A stretch of DNA of 64,000 bases, taken from positions 24,395,717 through 24,459,716 of the forward strand of contig OY986966.1 in NCBI GenBank assembly GCA_963920575.1. Direction: 5' to 3'. This document shows positions 45,039-59,621 of this stretch, one piece after another. Origin of the DNA: Narthecium ossifragum. Taxonomy: Eukaryota > Streptophyta > Magnoliopsida > Dioscoreales > Nartheciaceae. Numbering within the stretch: position 1 is the stretch's first letter; each line of letters begins with the position of its first letter. Both the position numbers and the translations under genes were made by a program. The notes beneath the pieces are model-generated. The model searched no databases. It was given only the letters and a program-made list of their open reading frames with translations, and was not told where the DNA came from.

Positions 45039-48000
45039 ATGGCGCCAAGCCGCAGGAAGGCGTCCGCAAGGGCTGCGGCGGCGGCGGCTGCGCGCCAGCA
45101 GTGGAAGTTTGGCGATCTCGTCCTCGCCAAGATGAAGGGGTTCCCCGCATGGCCTGCGATGGTATGCTCGCTATTTCCCCCTCCAATTGTTGTGGCATTG
45201 GATTCTTATGTGGCTGATCTTGATCGGCCGTCCTAGGGTTTGGTTGATTATTTGTTGGAAAGGCTGTTTCATTTTGGAATTAGAAGGAAAAAAGATGAGA
45301 AAAAAAAAACGATCTTTTGGTGTCTTCCTCTATAGTCGACCGTGTATCTTGTTTAACGAGCTGTCCTTCTTGGAGGAAAAATTGTTTATTGGTCAGGAAG
45401 GTCAAATGTCTGGTCTAAAGTTGGTTGTAATGGGCGGCTTCACTCTCCAGTGGGTATACTGCCTGTTAAATGATGGTTCTTGTGGAACAAAGCCCTTTTA
45501 CAGTATAAAGTTGATATTCTTGTGACGGTTCTTCTCCTTGTTGTGATTATTGCGTGAAACTCGGGGTTGCCTGGTCCACTAAGATGATTATGGTTTCTCA
45601 ATTGTTAAGTTGCATGCAGCCTTTTTACAGGATGTATTGATTGATCTTGATGGTTCTTGATAGGTGAGTGATCCGGTGAAGTGGGGATACCCAGCTGACA
45701 GGAAGAAGTTATTTGTTTACTTCTATGGAACAAAACAAATGTGAGTGAACCTGCCTTCCTCTACATGTTATGCATGTTATGTTGATCTTGGTTCTTTACA
45801 TATGGGTAAGGCTCTCAGTTAAGGTATATATATCTTGAATCGAAGCCTTTACATCAGGGGAGTTCAGAAAAAAAGCCTTTCCTAATTTTAATCGATGAGT
45901 ACTCCGATTTAGTTTTCATTCAGTTTCTAGTATTTATTAGGTATACTCTTCTGTGTGTTTTTTAGATTTGTAAAATAGAAAAACAACTTTCTTTTGTGTG
46001 CCTTAGTTTGTATTGGTTTCTCATACTTATTAGGTACGCTCTTCTGCGTGTTCTTCAATGGATATTTTAGTGTTCCGTGTTTGGTGAGATTCAGTTGGGT
46101 TCTTTTGCCAAATGTTTCTTTGGTGACATAGAAGTAAAGTTTGTAATCATTGTCCTAATAATCATCTGGTAAAGTAGTTTAAGTATTGTTGTTATATATT
46201 GGCACGCCTTTTGAAAGCTGAGTTGATCATATTTCGACATGACATTGTCATATGCCTGATCATGTCTGTGTTTTTTGGCTTTAAAAGTCTATATTAATAG
46301 TTTCTTTAGCTCTTCATTGAATTACTACCTACAAGCCTCAATTGAGCAAGAATTAAGAAAGTTATTGAAATAAACTTCTGTAGGTTAGGTGAGCAAGGAG
46401 TATCTTGTCGCAACTATGTAAGGAGCTTGTCTGTTGATGACATGGGTGTTGTGTTGTCATCAATGTTCAGGAGATTGATACCCCTAGTTCTAGAAATTCT
46501 GTTTCCCTTTTGGAAGTTAGAGGAGCTGCAGTACTGGGTATAAAGATATCAAATAATGTAATTGACCCCTAAAGCGCTGTCAAGTGGTACTTTTGCTCCC
46601 CTTTGCACATTTCGCTATGAAGCACAAGCATGGAGACGTCACATGACCATGACATGACATTGGCATGTTGACATAGCGATTCTCATAAATTAGTTGACAC
46701 GACATGGTGGGGACACACAAAAAGCACGTCTATATATGTTCTTTTTATACGACATGGCTACAAGAATTACTTCATTCAATGATAGTGGAAACATGTTATA
46801 AATGACAAATGCGTGAAATTCTTTTAGATGCCCAAGACACTATTTAGCTTTTTTAGCCGCCAAGATGTCATTACACTCCATTAACCATCATAAAATACAA
46901 CTTACAAAAAACTAACAAAAAAAATGTAGATACCCTAAGCTTTATTTAAAACCAATTTCTATCTCTTCATCATGACCATCTTGATCTCCATTCCTTCCAT
47001 CGTGACCAAGTGATTTGCCTCCTTTTATGGTTCATCAAGCGAGAGGTTAGCAATTCATGTTTCCCAACATTATCTAGCGAGTCAAATTGTCTCCCATAAC
47101 CCACATATTAGTCTCGCTATTGGCGTATAAGGGGACTCCTTCACAAAAAATATGAAGATTAGTAGGAACAAAAGTGAAGTCTTCTGCTCATTGGGCGGTT
47201 ATTTTGTTCCTTATTATCGATTAACCAAAAAGGGTATGCATCAATTTCTTTCACAACAAGATGAGGAGGAATGTTACATGAAAAATTTCAAAGCTATTGA
47301 TTGAACTTATAGGAGTTGAAGTAGAATGATGGGAAGTTCCATTGGGAATGTATTTGTTATGAACAACAAGGATCAATTGCATTGTGAAATTCTAAGAAGG
47401 TTTTATTTAACGGGGTTGCCATTTCATCTTGCAAGAAATTCTTATTTTATTAGTTCTTACAATTTTGTTGCTAGTCATAACATTTCATGCTGTTTACCTC
47501 GTGGATATAATATATTGCATAGTAAACTACTTCAAAGAGAAAGAAGAATGCGAGAGATTATTGTAACTAGTTAAGGGACATTTGAGGAGGTTGTGTTGGA
47601 GTAGAAGAGGGATACGCGGCAGCAAGGTTGAAGAAGATAAAAATGATTAGGGGTTTAGGGGGTTACTTTACGTACTTAAAGTAAAAATCTAATGGGTTCT
47701 TGGTGAAATCTAATTGGTGCAAGTTTGTCGTGTTTCTTTTCTGATTTTCTCTCATTACTCCTCTTTTCTTCTAATTCCATATGGACCTATTGCCTCCAAA
47801 AAAATTCTGTAGTTTGCTGTCCTCACATGCCATCTTGTACTTTTTTGTATTTTGACCCGTCACATCCACCGATTATTGCCTTCTCGGCAGCATTTATCAT
47901 GTCGACACTGGGCACAAACCCCGTGCGACTGCACTCTTCAGGAGGGACATGGACTCGGCACAAATCCCATGCTGAGTATTTGTATCGTTACCCGCACAAT

Positions 48001-51000
48001 ATGTATCACTGGGCAAGGACTCTAATACTGTCATGACAAGCCATGGCTTCCACGAAATTAATGCGTTTTTTCACAGTGCGAGCGCTATCAAGACCCTTCA
48101 GAAACCTTGTCAAACTTGATTTCGTCATTATGATAAACGTATATATTGTTTAATTTTTTAAGATTGATCATTGCAGGCAATTGTCGCGTGCTAGTTTTAT
48201 TTTCTTCCTTTTCTGAGTTCAGGTTAAAAAAGAGCATGCCATTGCAAGTTTCAGGCTTCAACTCATTTGAGTTTTGAATTGTTTACGTAATGGGTGACTC
48301 GAAACCTAGGAAGCACCGACACTTCCCTAAGGCCAACGTACCCTTGTCGGACACCTTCAGGACACGGACATGAGTCCGGGACGTGGTGGACACATGTCGG
48401 ACAGTGTGTTACGTGTCTGAATTTTTAAATATTTTTTTTTTGGTCGGATACGGCTGGGACACGGCAGGGGACGCAACAGGGTTTTTATTGATGGATGGTT
48501 TGTTATTATTAATGTTATGTTGGTCATGTTGGTCTATGTTTTTATTAATATTATGTTGGTCATGTTAGTCTATGTTTTTATTGATGGATGGTTTTGTTAA
48601 ATGAATGTTGTGTTGGTCATGTTGGTGAAAGAACATAATTTTACTGTTGTATTGATCACTTCATTTGATATTTTAGTATCTTTGAGTGAAATATTCTTAT
48701 CCAGATGACATTTACAACATATTCTATAGATACATTTTTTTGTGTGTCCCCGCCGTGTCGTGTCCTACATTTTGGAAAAATCACCGTGTCCGTGTCCATG
48801 CTTCATAGCTCGAAACTGTTACTCTCCATACAAGACCATTTTTACTTGGCCGGTAAAACCAGCCAGCCAGCCAGCCACCCAACCCCTCACCACCACACCG
48901 CACACACAAAACCACCAAAGCTACACAAAAAAAAAACAAAGCAGCAAATGCAAAAGGAAAAAGCCTGGGACTTTGATTATTCTTAGAACAGGGAGCAATT
49001 TTTTGCGAGAGAAGCAATCCCTTACCACCTCAATTTTTTGTTTTCTTGAGCATTTTTAGGGACAGAGTTCTCAGATCGTCCGTTGTATTATGACTTGGAA
49101 GATTTGCTTAAATAGATTGTGCCAATTAGATTTTAGATGATAACCTATCAATTGTGGCTCAAGGTTTTGGTAGGAAATCCAAATTTAGGTTTGCTTGTGT
49201 TTTTAGATGACGGGATCCTTGTCTTCATTGTTGAGACAATCCAGATCTTATTGAAATCTCCTTTACAAATATGTATCTTCGACTAATTAAGTAATGTATA
49301 TAAGCAGAGAGTTGTCATGTTTGGTAGATTGCAACGTGTGTAATTGCTCCTATTTCCCTTCCATTTTATTACCCTTTTCTTGGCTCTTCTATGCAATTTT
49401 GACTGGTTTTTATAGTTATTGAAGGCTTTGAGCAAAGTACTTGATCCATCATAGACCATCCTATCAGACTTCCCTAATCTAACTCTTAATCCTTTTGACA
49501 AATAACATAATAATTGCCTCAAAGTTCTAGGGTTTATTACATATATACCCCTAGAAACTTGGGATATTATACATGTACCCCTTGCATCCAACATATTTCA
49601 AATATACCCCTACAAATATTAGAAAAAAATAAAAAAATGCCCCTCCGTCCTCACAGCATTAAGTTAGCCCTGTAAAATGCCTATTTTGCCCTTTATTCAT
49701 ATTTATTCAGATCTAAACTCACAGAAATATGCTAAGGGCAAAATATTCATTTTACAGGGTTCCGCTAGCGCCGTGAGGACGGAGGGGTATCTTTTGATTG
49801 TTTTTTGATGTTTATAGGGGTATTTTTGAAATATGTTGGATGTTAGGGTTACAAATGTCATATAACAAGTTTGTGGGTTTATATATGTAATAAACCCAAC
49901 ATTGTAATTTCTCTAGTTTGGTGTCTGGTGCACTGTGGCTGGGTTAGTTTGGATCAAAACTGGTCCTAGAGTCAATATAGATTGCTTAAGCCTTGGACAA
50001 TACTGGCTTCTACATGATAGTTTTAGGTAGACACCAGTATGATCTTTGGTTATAATATACATGCTAGATCTTCGTAACCCATTTGCCCTCTGAGCTGTAC
50101 TTATTTCTTGACCCCTTGGTGGGAAGTAAAATGAGCTCCGTCGCTAAGTTTCATATTGTTGGCTTCAAGTTGAGATTTGGAAAGGATGATGTCATGAACC
50201 ACCCTAACTGGGTCTCACAAGCTAGAACTTGAGCCAGAGCAGACTCCATGGTGATGGAAGACAATTGAATACTGCTGGGCTCATGAAACATATAATGCTT
50301 AAAAAAACTTACATGTTGTACTAATGTTATTTCGTGTCATTCGGTTATTTTCTAATCTTCAGTGTTTGTTGCCATTCTTGTAACTAATTCAGACATTTCT
50401 TTTTCCTGTGGTGTTTGATGTAGTGCCTTCTGCAACCATGCTGACATTGAAGCTTTTACAGAAGAGAAAAAGAAATCTCTTTCAGCTAAGCGCCAAGGTA
50501 AAGGATCTGATTTTGCCCGTGCTGTAGATGAGATAGTAGATGTCTATGAAAAGCTGAATGAGGAGGAAACCTATGAGTTCAATACAGAGAATAAAGACGT
50601 TATTTCTAATGGTGGTAGCTCAGAAAATTCTCGAGTAAAAAGTTGCATACGGAGTCCAGAATTAACTAAAAGTATAGCACAGGATCTTCAGTCAGATGCC
50701 CTGTATCCTGCAGCAGAGCGAAGTGATGACTTTAGCGCTGAAAATGTTCCAGAAGCTTCTGCTGGAGGTGATTTGTGTGATAAAATTGAGAAGGTGGTAA
50801 ATGAAAAAGTATCCATCCTTGACCAACTTAGGCAGACTCCTTTGGGTATTACTGCCACTCCCGCACAGAAGAAGAGGCATAGAGATGTGCAGCAGCACAG
50901 CTGCATGCAGGAGCGGGTGCCTGAGCGATCCCAATCTCTTCGAAGGTCTAGAGGTTCAAATTCTGATCTAGGTAACCGTCGGAAGTCAAACATGCAAGCA

Positions 51001-54000
51001 ACTACTGTCGAGGACTCTGGTGAAGATTTATTATCTTATATAGCACCTAAGGAGTTTTGTGTGAAAGAAGCACCTAGTGGAGAGGTCGAAGAAGTCTCCA
51101 TTTCCAGTGATGTGGATCAGTCTCCTACTAAATGTCTTGCTTCAGATGGTATCTGTGACGTTAGCCAGTTTCATATACTCGGAGGGGGATCCGAATCCAT
51201 TCACTCAAGAGAGGGAAACACATTAGAATCTAGTATTAAAGTCCCTGAACATGGGAATTTGGACAAGAATGCTAAGTTGAGTGGCGAGCTTGACATTCCC
51301 ATGAATGCATTGATCATTAAGAAGAAGCGGAAGCCAATTCGAAAAAGGTCTAATGCAGCTTTAGAACCTGTTTCATTCGAGAATGATAATACTCTGCAGG
51401 CAGACCGGAGTGGAGCTGTTTCAGAAGTTGTGAGCTCTTGCAAAGCAGTAAGTGATAGTGAAACACATAGTAAGACGGATGGAGATGAGCACCTTCCGTT
51501 GGTAAAAAGAGCAAGAGTTCGAATGGGAAAACCACTTGCAGAGGGTATGCAGCCTGACAGTCCGAAATCAGAGAAGATGGTTCATGCCAGTACTTCAAAC
51601 AAATTTTTAATTTCCTCGAATCCTGATGATACCTGTCATGGTAATGCAACATCCTCTGATGTCAAAGAACCCTTAACCTCTTCGTCATTAGTAAATGAGT
51701 GCATTTGTACAGTTGGAAATGATTCAAAATTTTGGAAAGCTAAGTATGAACAAAGAGGTATGTCGTTAGATGTTGAAGCTGCTTTGCCTCTGTCTAAGCG
51801 ACTTCATCGTGCTTTGGAAGCTATGTCTGCCAATGCAGCTGAAGTCTTAACTGATTGTTCTGATGCTTATGAAACCAAGGAATCGATATCTGATGGTTGC
51901 ATGGATTCCCCCAAGATGAATCCGGTTCATTTTTCTAATGATGGGAGCATAGAGGAACAGCCAGGGTTGACTACCGTGCAAATTTCGGAGAATGGCACCT
52001 CTCTAAATACTTCATCCGGATGGTCTTCAACCTTCATCACTCAAGATATGCAGGAACCTCCACTGAATTCTTCAGAAGTAAATCCAGATGGCATAGTCAA
52101 TGGAGATTTAACAAACCAAAAGATTTCCAGTAAAGGATTTCATATGGATGTTGACAAATGTGCTGTTCTTTCGATCTCTAAAGTGGCAAATACGGGGGCT
52201 GATGACAAAAGTATGCAATCTGATTCTTTCGTGATGAGTGAGAAGCAGGTTAATATTAATTCTGCTGATGGTATGCTGGATCAGGTATCTTCGCATGTGG
52301 TAGATGCCATGCATGAGATTAGCGCTTGTTCTGGAGTACTCAAGACTGCAGGAGATTATGAAACTCCAGAACCGATGCTTAAGAAACTGGCCTCGAATCC
52401 AGCTGGTGTCTTTCTGTCCGTCACTGATGCAAGTTTAGTGTCAAGTATTGATTCTGCTGCCACGAAGTCTTCGAGTTCACAGTCAAATGAGCATGCTGGA
52501 GATCAATACATGTGAGCCTTTTGATCCATAGATATCCGTATAATTCTCAACCCATTTTTTTGTGTTTGGATTTCTAAGCTCGGTATACAGCAATATGAGC
52601 ACTTTTAAGGGTGATATTGTTTCTTTGGATTCATGATGAAACCCATGCCTACATCATGTGGACTATAGGAAATGGTATATTTTGCACAGGTTGCTTATTT
52701 TGTGGGCTTCTAGCTAGGGGTCTTTAATGGTAGTCGTGGTAGTAGCTTCACCAATACCGCTACCACTAATTACAATCTTATTTTCCCATGTATAGCATAT
52801 TGCAAATATTGTTTGATTATTTATGAGGTAGGCTACCGGCATCTGGTACACAAGCTTCATCCCGTTAGTATTGGTTTAGTATGAACATTGGAATATGGAT
52901 AAATAATATCGGTTGGTGTCAAGTTAACTAGATTCTTCTCCTTTGTAAATTTGAGATGATTCACTTTCCTACTGAATCTCTGTGGATGTAGAACATTTAT
53001 TCACATGAAAATCCAGCAGCTGTAGCACACGGGATTTTCTCAACTGCCAAGTGACATTCAAGATGCTTCTACAATGCTCTTAAGTATCGATGCATAATTG
53101 ACTTCTTATGACCTGCTACTACTAGGATTGAGATGATTCACTTGCCTACTTGATCACTATGTTTACTCTTTCTCGGATGTTAAATGTTTCCTAGTTTATG
53201 CTAGCATGTTGGTTCACTTACTAATTAAGGGAATGTATGATATATGCTTTTGGAGATATAGGATTTAAATTCACAAGAAATTCCACCAGCTGCAGTAGTC
53301 AGGATTCTGTCAAGTGCCAAGTTACATTTGAGATGCTTCTGCAATTCTCATAATTGTCCGTATTTAGTCAACTTCTTATTGCATCATAATTCAAGGGCTG
53401 GTAGTCTTGCAGCCGAAGAGGGAGATGGAAGGGCACATTCAGGAAATAGGTGAAAAATGTAGCTAATGAAGTCTATAGAATCTACTTGATATCTGCAAAT
53501 GCTTGTGATTAAGTCTATATGAGTTATGATTCACTCGGAGGGAGGGTTGTGTCTCATATCCACAATTGTTCATTTGTGCCTGTTTTATCTAGTTGATCTT
53601 TTCATTTTATGTCCTGTCAATACGTCTGTGACATTGATTATCCTGGGATTGTAGGCAGGATGGTGCAAGACAAGTTCATGCAAAGGCAAACTTCAAGGAT
53701 AGGGCGCTATCTCCAAATGAGAAACCCATGAAAATGCTGATTGCGGCTGCACAGGCCATACGAGTTTTACCTAGATCTACTTCCTTTTCTGAGAATGGTG
53801 ATGATGTCAAGGGTTTTTCAGATCCAGTGACAAACCCATCCCTCTCTCATCGAGAAGAAACTTCTGAACAAGGAACACCTTCAAATCTTTCAAACTTCCG
53901 GACACCTGCTTCAGATTACAGGACTCAAAATGGCAGCAGAAGTCCCCATGTCCTGTCACGACAGAGAGGCTCTAACAAATTGGTGTGCCATGAAGAATCA

Positions 54001-57000
54001 AATGCGGCACGTAAATCTTTTGAAGCATCGCTTTACATGCTATCAAGAACAAAAGAGAGTATAGGTCGGGCAACACGCCTTGCTATTGAGTGTGCAAAGC
54101 ATGGCATTGCTGGTGAGGTGAGGTTATTTAGTGCCTTAATCGCTTCTGGTCAGTTTTTTCTTGGATTTTGCATCACTGAAATTTCTTGAGCCGCAGAGGT
54201 GCTAAGGTCATGACTCAGGGGTATATCTATCTCAACATATTTAGTAAGCATCAATTGTTAGTCATTTATAGAATGCACTATATCTTTAGGCCATCATTAC
54301 ATTTAGAAACACAACCTATATGGCTATACTTTTCCTCATGCTGATCAAATGCACTATAATCTTGGCGCTTCTTTACACATGGAGCGTGAATCTAGTCTTT
54401 AAGATATGATGTGGTTTGTTCCCATCGCATGGTACATGTATTTTGTTTATTGTCGTTAGAGAACTGCAGATTAGAACCACAGATTGATGATTTTGTAAGA
54501 TTATAGTCTATTTCATCTTAATCATAACAAATAGGATCTATTTATTGTCAAATCTCGAGCTGCATTATGTTTTTTGGTCAATTAACAGCAACACACTGTC
54601 TTGGGAGCATTATGTTAGTGTCATCAATATATTTCTGGTAAACAAGCTTCATGACTTGATGGGGCAGATGGAAGCTCAATGCTGATTTGAAGAGTAACTT
54701 AAAGTCAACTTGCATTGGGATGCAATTTCTTTCTATTTTTGATTGGCAGGTACTAGAATTAAGGGTTATGTTACAGAGTTTGACTTGTTAACAAACCTTG
54801 TCAGAGTACTACTCCTGAAAGCGCGAAAAAGAAAGAGTTTATTGACATGAGAAATAAATAGGCCTATGAGTCTTAACATGCAATATCATTATTGATGGAG
54901 TCTTTTAAAACACTCCAGCAATAGTGGATTACAAGTGACAATCACTGGTTTTATAGATAGCTTGTTAGTGAAGCGAGTTGCGAGCAATGGGACCCAAAAA
55001 GAGTACGAACTTATGGATTCACAGCTATGAATCTTATTTTAAAAAAGTAGTACTCTTGCTCATGTAATATATTAAGTAATTACGAAATAAGCATCTCCAT
55101 GTAAATCGGGTATGCTGAAAGTGGGTGCAAGGATAGCTTAGGGCTTGAAAATGTATAATTTGAACTTAGATAGGTCAATGATCCATGATGGCCTGTTAGT
55201 ATCTCCAAGAGGGAGGTTAAGAATGGATTTCAGAACTCGAGAGAAGTTCCTTTGTAACGAGCATATTTTTAACTATTAAGAAGAAAGGTTATTTAGTTAG
55301 TGTGATAAATGAAACACTTATATCTATATTTTAGGAGCCAAAAGAGAAGCAAGAGAGGAGGCTTAGGGAATCAAATTAACCACCAGTCGTGAACGAAGAC
55401 AGGCCCAGACTCCTATATACTTTTAAGTTGATATGTTAATGGCAGGGTGTGAAAAACAAAGTTAAAAGGGGTGAAAGCTGAAGAAAAGGAAAATCAATGC
55501 AAATTGAAAGGGAGAACATGCTGAAGTATGGATGGCAAGTGGATGTGCAGTGGTGTATATGCCCCTTTGGGGGAATTCATCGCTTGCTCTTCTTTATGTT
55601 CATATCCAAAGAGGACTTCCAATATGGATAATTTCCTAGATGTGCTGTTTTTCAGCCACAATGTTTGGTAGGAGATTCTTTGCTTTTTGAGCATGTTCTT
55701 GTTTGTTCAGTTGTTAAATTTTAGATTCTAGAACATAAACTATATAATCTGTTGATTGTAGGATTTTTTTGGAGATCTAAATTTCATACAAACTTGCTTC
55801 ATCCTATGCTTGGAGATGCAATTTTTTAATAGGTCATGTTCGTCTGGAAAGGGAGACAAGTGTCTGTATATAACAACATAAGCCACACATCTTAGAAAAG
55901 TAGATTGTTGGATGGAATAACAGGTTTTTACTGTTTTTCTATGAATTGTGAGGATCTTTATTTCTTATACCGAGAATTTTCGTTGGTCCTGTTGTTTATA
56001 ATCTTAATTCTGATGAGTAGTGATGACATCTACATCTGATGCCAGAAATTAATCGCAGAGTAACTCAATTTGAAGGACTTGTTATCTAATTTGTACAAGT
56101 GACTTCTGATAGCCTATCTTTTTATGAATGAAAAATTGGGTTGCATCCCTTTTCAAAATGACTTTGACCTAACCTTCTGGCATCCCAGTTTAGATATAAC
56201 TCAGATGCTTTTTGAAAGAACTCTGAAATCAAGCATGGATTTAGACGAACCTAAGCAGACAAATAGCTTCCCTGTGTCTGTGGAACATTAGCAAGACTGT
56301 GCAGCCATTGAGATTTGGTCTAACATAAAGCATTAGTAACTGTAGCCTGTATAATGGCCAAGAATTTGGCTTTGCTGTGAATAGAAAAAAGTTTTTTCCC
56401 CATCCTCCACAGACATCTCTTTTTGCACTTAGCTAATAACTTGACTTTCTTTTGCTCGAGTACTGTTTAAAATGTCATAACATTCTTCTGAAAACCTTTG
56501 GAGTGTTCTCATATAACCCTTAACCTTTTCTATTCTTTAGATTCGAGTTCATGCTTCCTGCTTTAATAATGAGCCATCTTCTTTGTTTAGGTAGTCGAAC
56601 TACTTCTTCAGACTTTAGAAAAAGAACCAAGCTTGTACAGAAGAATAGATCTATTTTTCCTTGTGGACTCGATTATTCAGTTCTCTCGGACTCAAAAAGG
56701 TAGTTGAATTTTTTATTTCTTTAAAGTCATGAGCACTTCCATGTGGCAAGCTGTAAACACTGACTGATCGGGATCTCAAAGTATCATTTCGGGCATTTGC
56801 CTGTTTCAGGAGGAGCTGGGGATGTGTACCCTTCACTTGTTCAATCAGTGCTTTCTCGCTTGTTATGTGCAGCGGCCCCTCCTGGAAATGCTGCATCAGA
56901 GAATCGCAGACAATGCCTCAAGGCAAGCAACTTAAATGCCTTTCCTGTTTGCTTCCCAGTGTTTGTTCTAATTCTTTGTTAACAAATTTCCTTTGAGAAA

Positions 57001-59590
57001 AAAAGGTATTAAGACTCTGGCTCGAGAGGAAAACACTTCCAGAGTGGACGATTCGACAACACATGCGGGAACTTGATGTTGTGAATGATTCACATTTTGC
57101 CTGTGCCTCTTCTCGAAGGCCTTCAAGGACAGAGAGAGCTATTAATGATCCCATTAGGGAAATGGAGGGAATGCTTGTTGATGAGTATGGAAGGTGCAGC
57201 CCTGTCTTCTTCATCATCTACATTCAATGTCTTGGTGGTCATGCTGCATTGTGGGAAGTGTGTTCACTCTTTTGGTAAATGTAGCAAGTATCTGCTGTGA
57301 ATATGTAGGTGGACATTTTGCTAGGATTATGACATAGCATCTAATAAGTGAGAAAAATGCAATGCAATATCGATGACCAAGAGTCGCTTTACTTATAATA
57401 TTACAGAAGTTAATTTGATTGCTAGGCTTGATGGTGCGATTGTATCGTTTGCCAGTTCTGATTATTATTTCTAACCATGCTTGAAGTCCAAAACTGAGGG
57501 AAGAGGCTTGTTCTCCTGTTTTTTAAGATCTTCGAAACATCTGGGAAGCTTCTATTAGAGTGTGTAGCTTAAGTTTTGCACATCTGTCTCAAAATTACTA
57601 TCTAAATGTGGCACTTCATTTTTTGCATGCTTAATGATGATGCGCTGTATTGTATTGGTCAAAGATCTCCTATGACTTCTGGTTTTTTACTTTTTTTTAA
57701 ACCTTTTTATATTTTTTGCTTTGCCTTCTGCAACGGGAAGAAAATTGGACTTCTGATTTGGGAGTCTCAGTGGTATTTGTTTGCTGGATGTTGAACTTAA
57801 AATTGGCATTTGATTGGTTTATATCTTTGGAGCTTGATGTTGATGAGGGGGCCTTCTTTAGGATTATATTACAGCGACGAGGTATATTGAGGACTGTTAG
57901 TCTGCAAATGTATTTTGTGCTGGGATGATCAGTTATTTATGTTGTCTGTTTTATATCCATACAATTATTTCACTTACTGGTTTTTGTTTTTTGGCATCAG
58001 CAACACCAGTTTTCAGCTTCCTGGTTTTCTTATTCCTCGTGTGCTTGAGGATGATGAACAGGGAAGTGCATCTGATGAGAAAAGTTTTGAGACTGTTACC
58101 CCAGAGAGGAATGTTAGTGCTGATGAACAAAATGGAAGTTTGACACTTAGCGAAAAGCATCGGCATATATTGGAAGATGTTGATGGTGAGCTTGAGATGG
58201 AGGATGTTGCTCCTCCTTGTGAAATTGAAGTTTGCTCATCGTATCCTGTTGCTGGAGCTGATATTGCACGCAGTGCCCATAATCAGCATGAACAGCAACA
58301 TTCTTTACCCTTTGTACCTCCTCTCCCTGAAGACAGACCGCCTTCTCCTCCTCCACTTCCATCTTCGCCACCGCCTCCTGAGGCTTCTCCATGGTCCCCT
58401 CCTCTTCACCACAATCTATCAGGAGGATCTTGGGTTCTTGCTAATGGTGCTGACTCCCAGTTTTACAGGGCTGCAGATGTAAGCATGTTTATTTTTTCAA
58501 TCTTTTCTTCTGGTTCCTTTTAACTAACTACTAATGAATATGTTATTTAATCATCTGCAGAATATGTCGAACCATATGCCACAGGCTTTATGTCAGCAGC
58601 CAAATAATCTGGTTGTTAGCTCAATACCTTCGGCTTCAGTGCCTTGTTATTCTCATGCTTATGGAAGTGTTCAAAGACAGATGCCACTACCAGTCTCTTC
58701 TCTCGATTGTTCTAGTTCTTATAGACACTCTTCTGGTACTCAACCAACTATACATACTCGAAATAATGCTCCACCTTTAGTTTGTCCAGCATTGTCCAAC
58801 AAGGCCTACCATGTGCAACCGCCTCATCCGGTAGTCTCAAATCATTTCTCCTATGTCCAGGCTGGACCACAGCAAAGAATGCAGTCTTGGGGAAACTGTT
58901 CTTCGTCATTTAATAAAAGCCTCCCATTTGTGCATGATTTCCACAGAGGAAAATATTACAGTGACAGAGATTCAAGTGGACCTATCCAACACGAGGTTAT
59001 TGAGAGAAGTTTTTCCCCAGGCATTCATCCAGGTAAATTGCTGTACCTGTCAATTGATAGCTTTGCAGAGCGTGCACTCCAAAATGCCTTACGAAAGAAA
59101 ATGTCCAGTTCATATTCTTCTGATTCAGTAATTGTTCCATTCTTTATTTTTTCTCTCAGGTAATGCACTTTTGGAAAAGATTGAACCATCATCTTCTTCA
59201 CTATCCTTTTATGGTGCACCTGCAGAGCCACCCCAAATTCCTTGCCATGGCTGGTCAATTCCACCCAGGGCATCCAGTTATGGTCCAGTAGTTGCCTTGA
59301 GACCATTACTAGAAACTCCAGTTTCCAGAATGGATGGAGGTATCTTATGAACTGATTTTGATTCTGATTACTTGTATTATCTGAATTGATGCCATTGCCT
59401 ATTGCCTTCTGTTTTCGTGGTTTGTATTGTTATATATGTAGGCATGTCTAGATGGGTTGCTGCGTGGGTTGGGTCTGTACTTGGCCCTAACCCGAGCGCG
59501 CTGAAGCCCAATCTTGGGTTTGGCCCAGCTGGACCGGGCCCAGGGCTGGCTTGTCTTGAAGCCGGCCTAGCCCGTGTTTTTTTTTTTTTT

Positions 59591-59621
<31 letters not shown>

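Noticed and set aside
53728..54189. Separate gene of 153 codons
   Set aside because: It is exon 4 of the HULK gene read through into its intron; the RPR domain continues in the exon at 56591.
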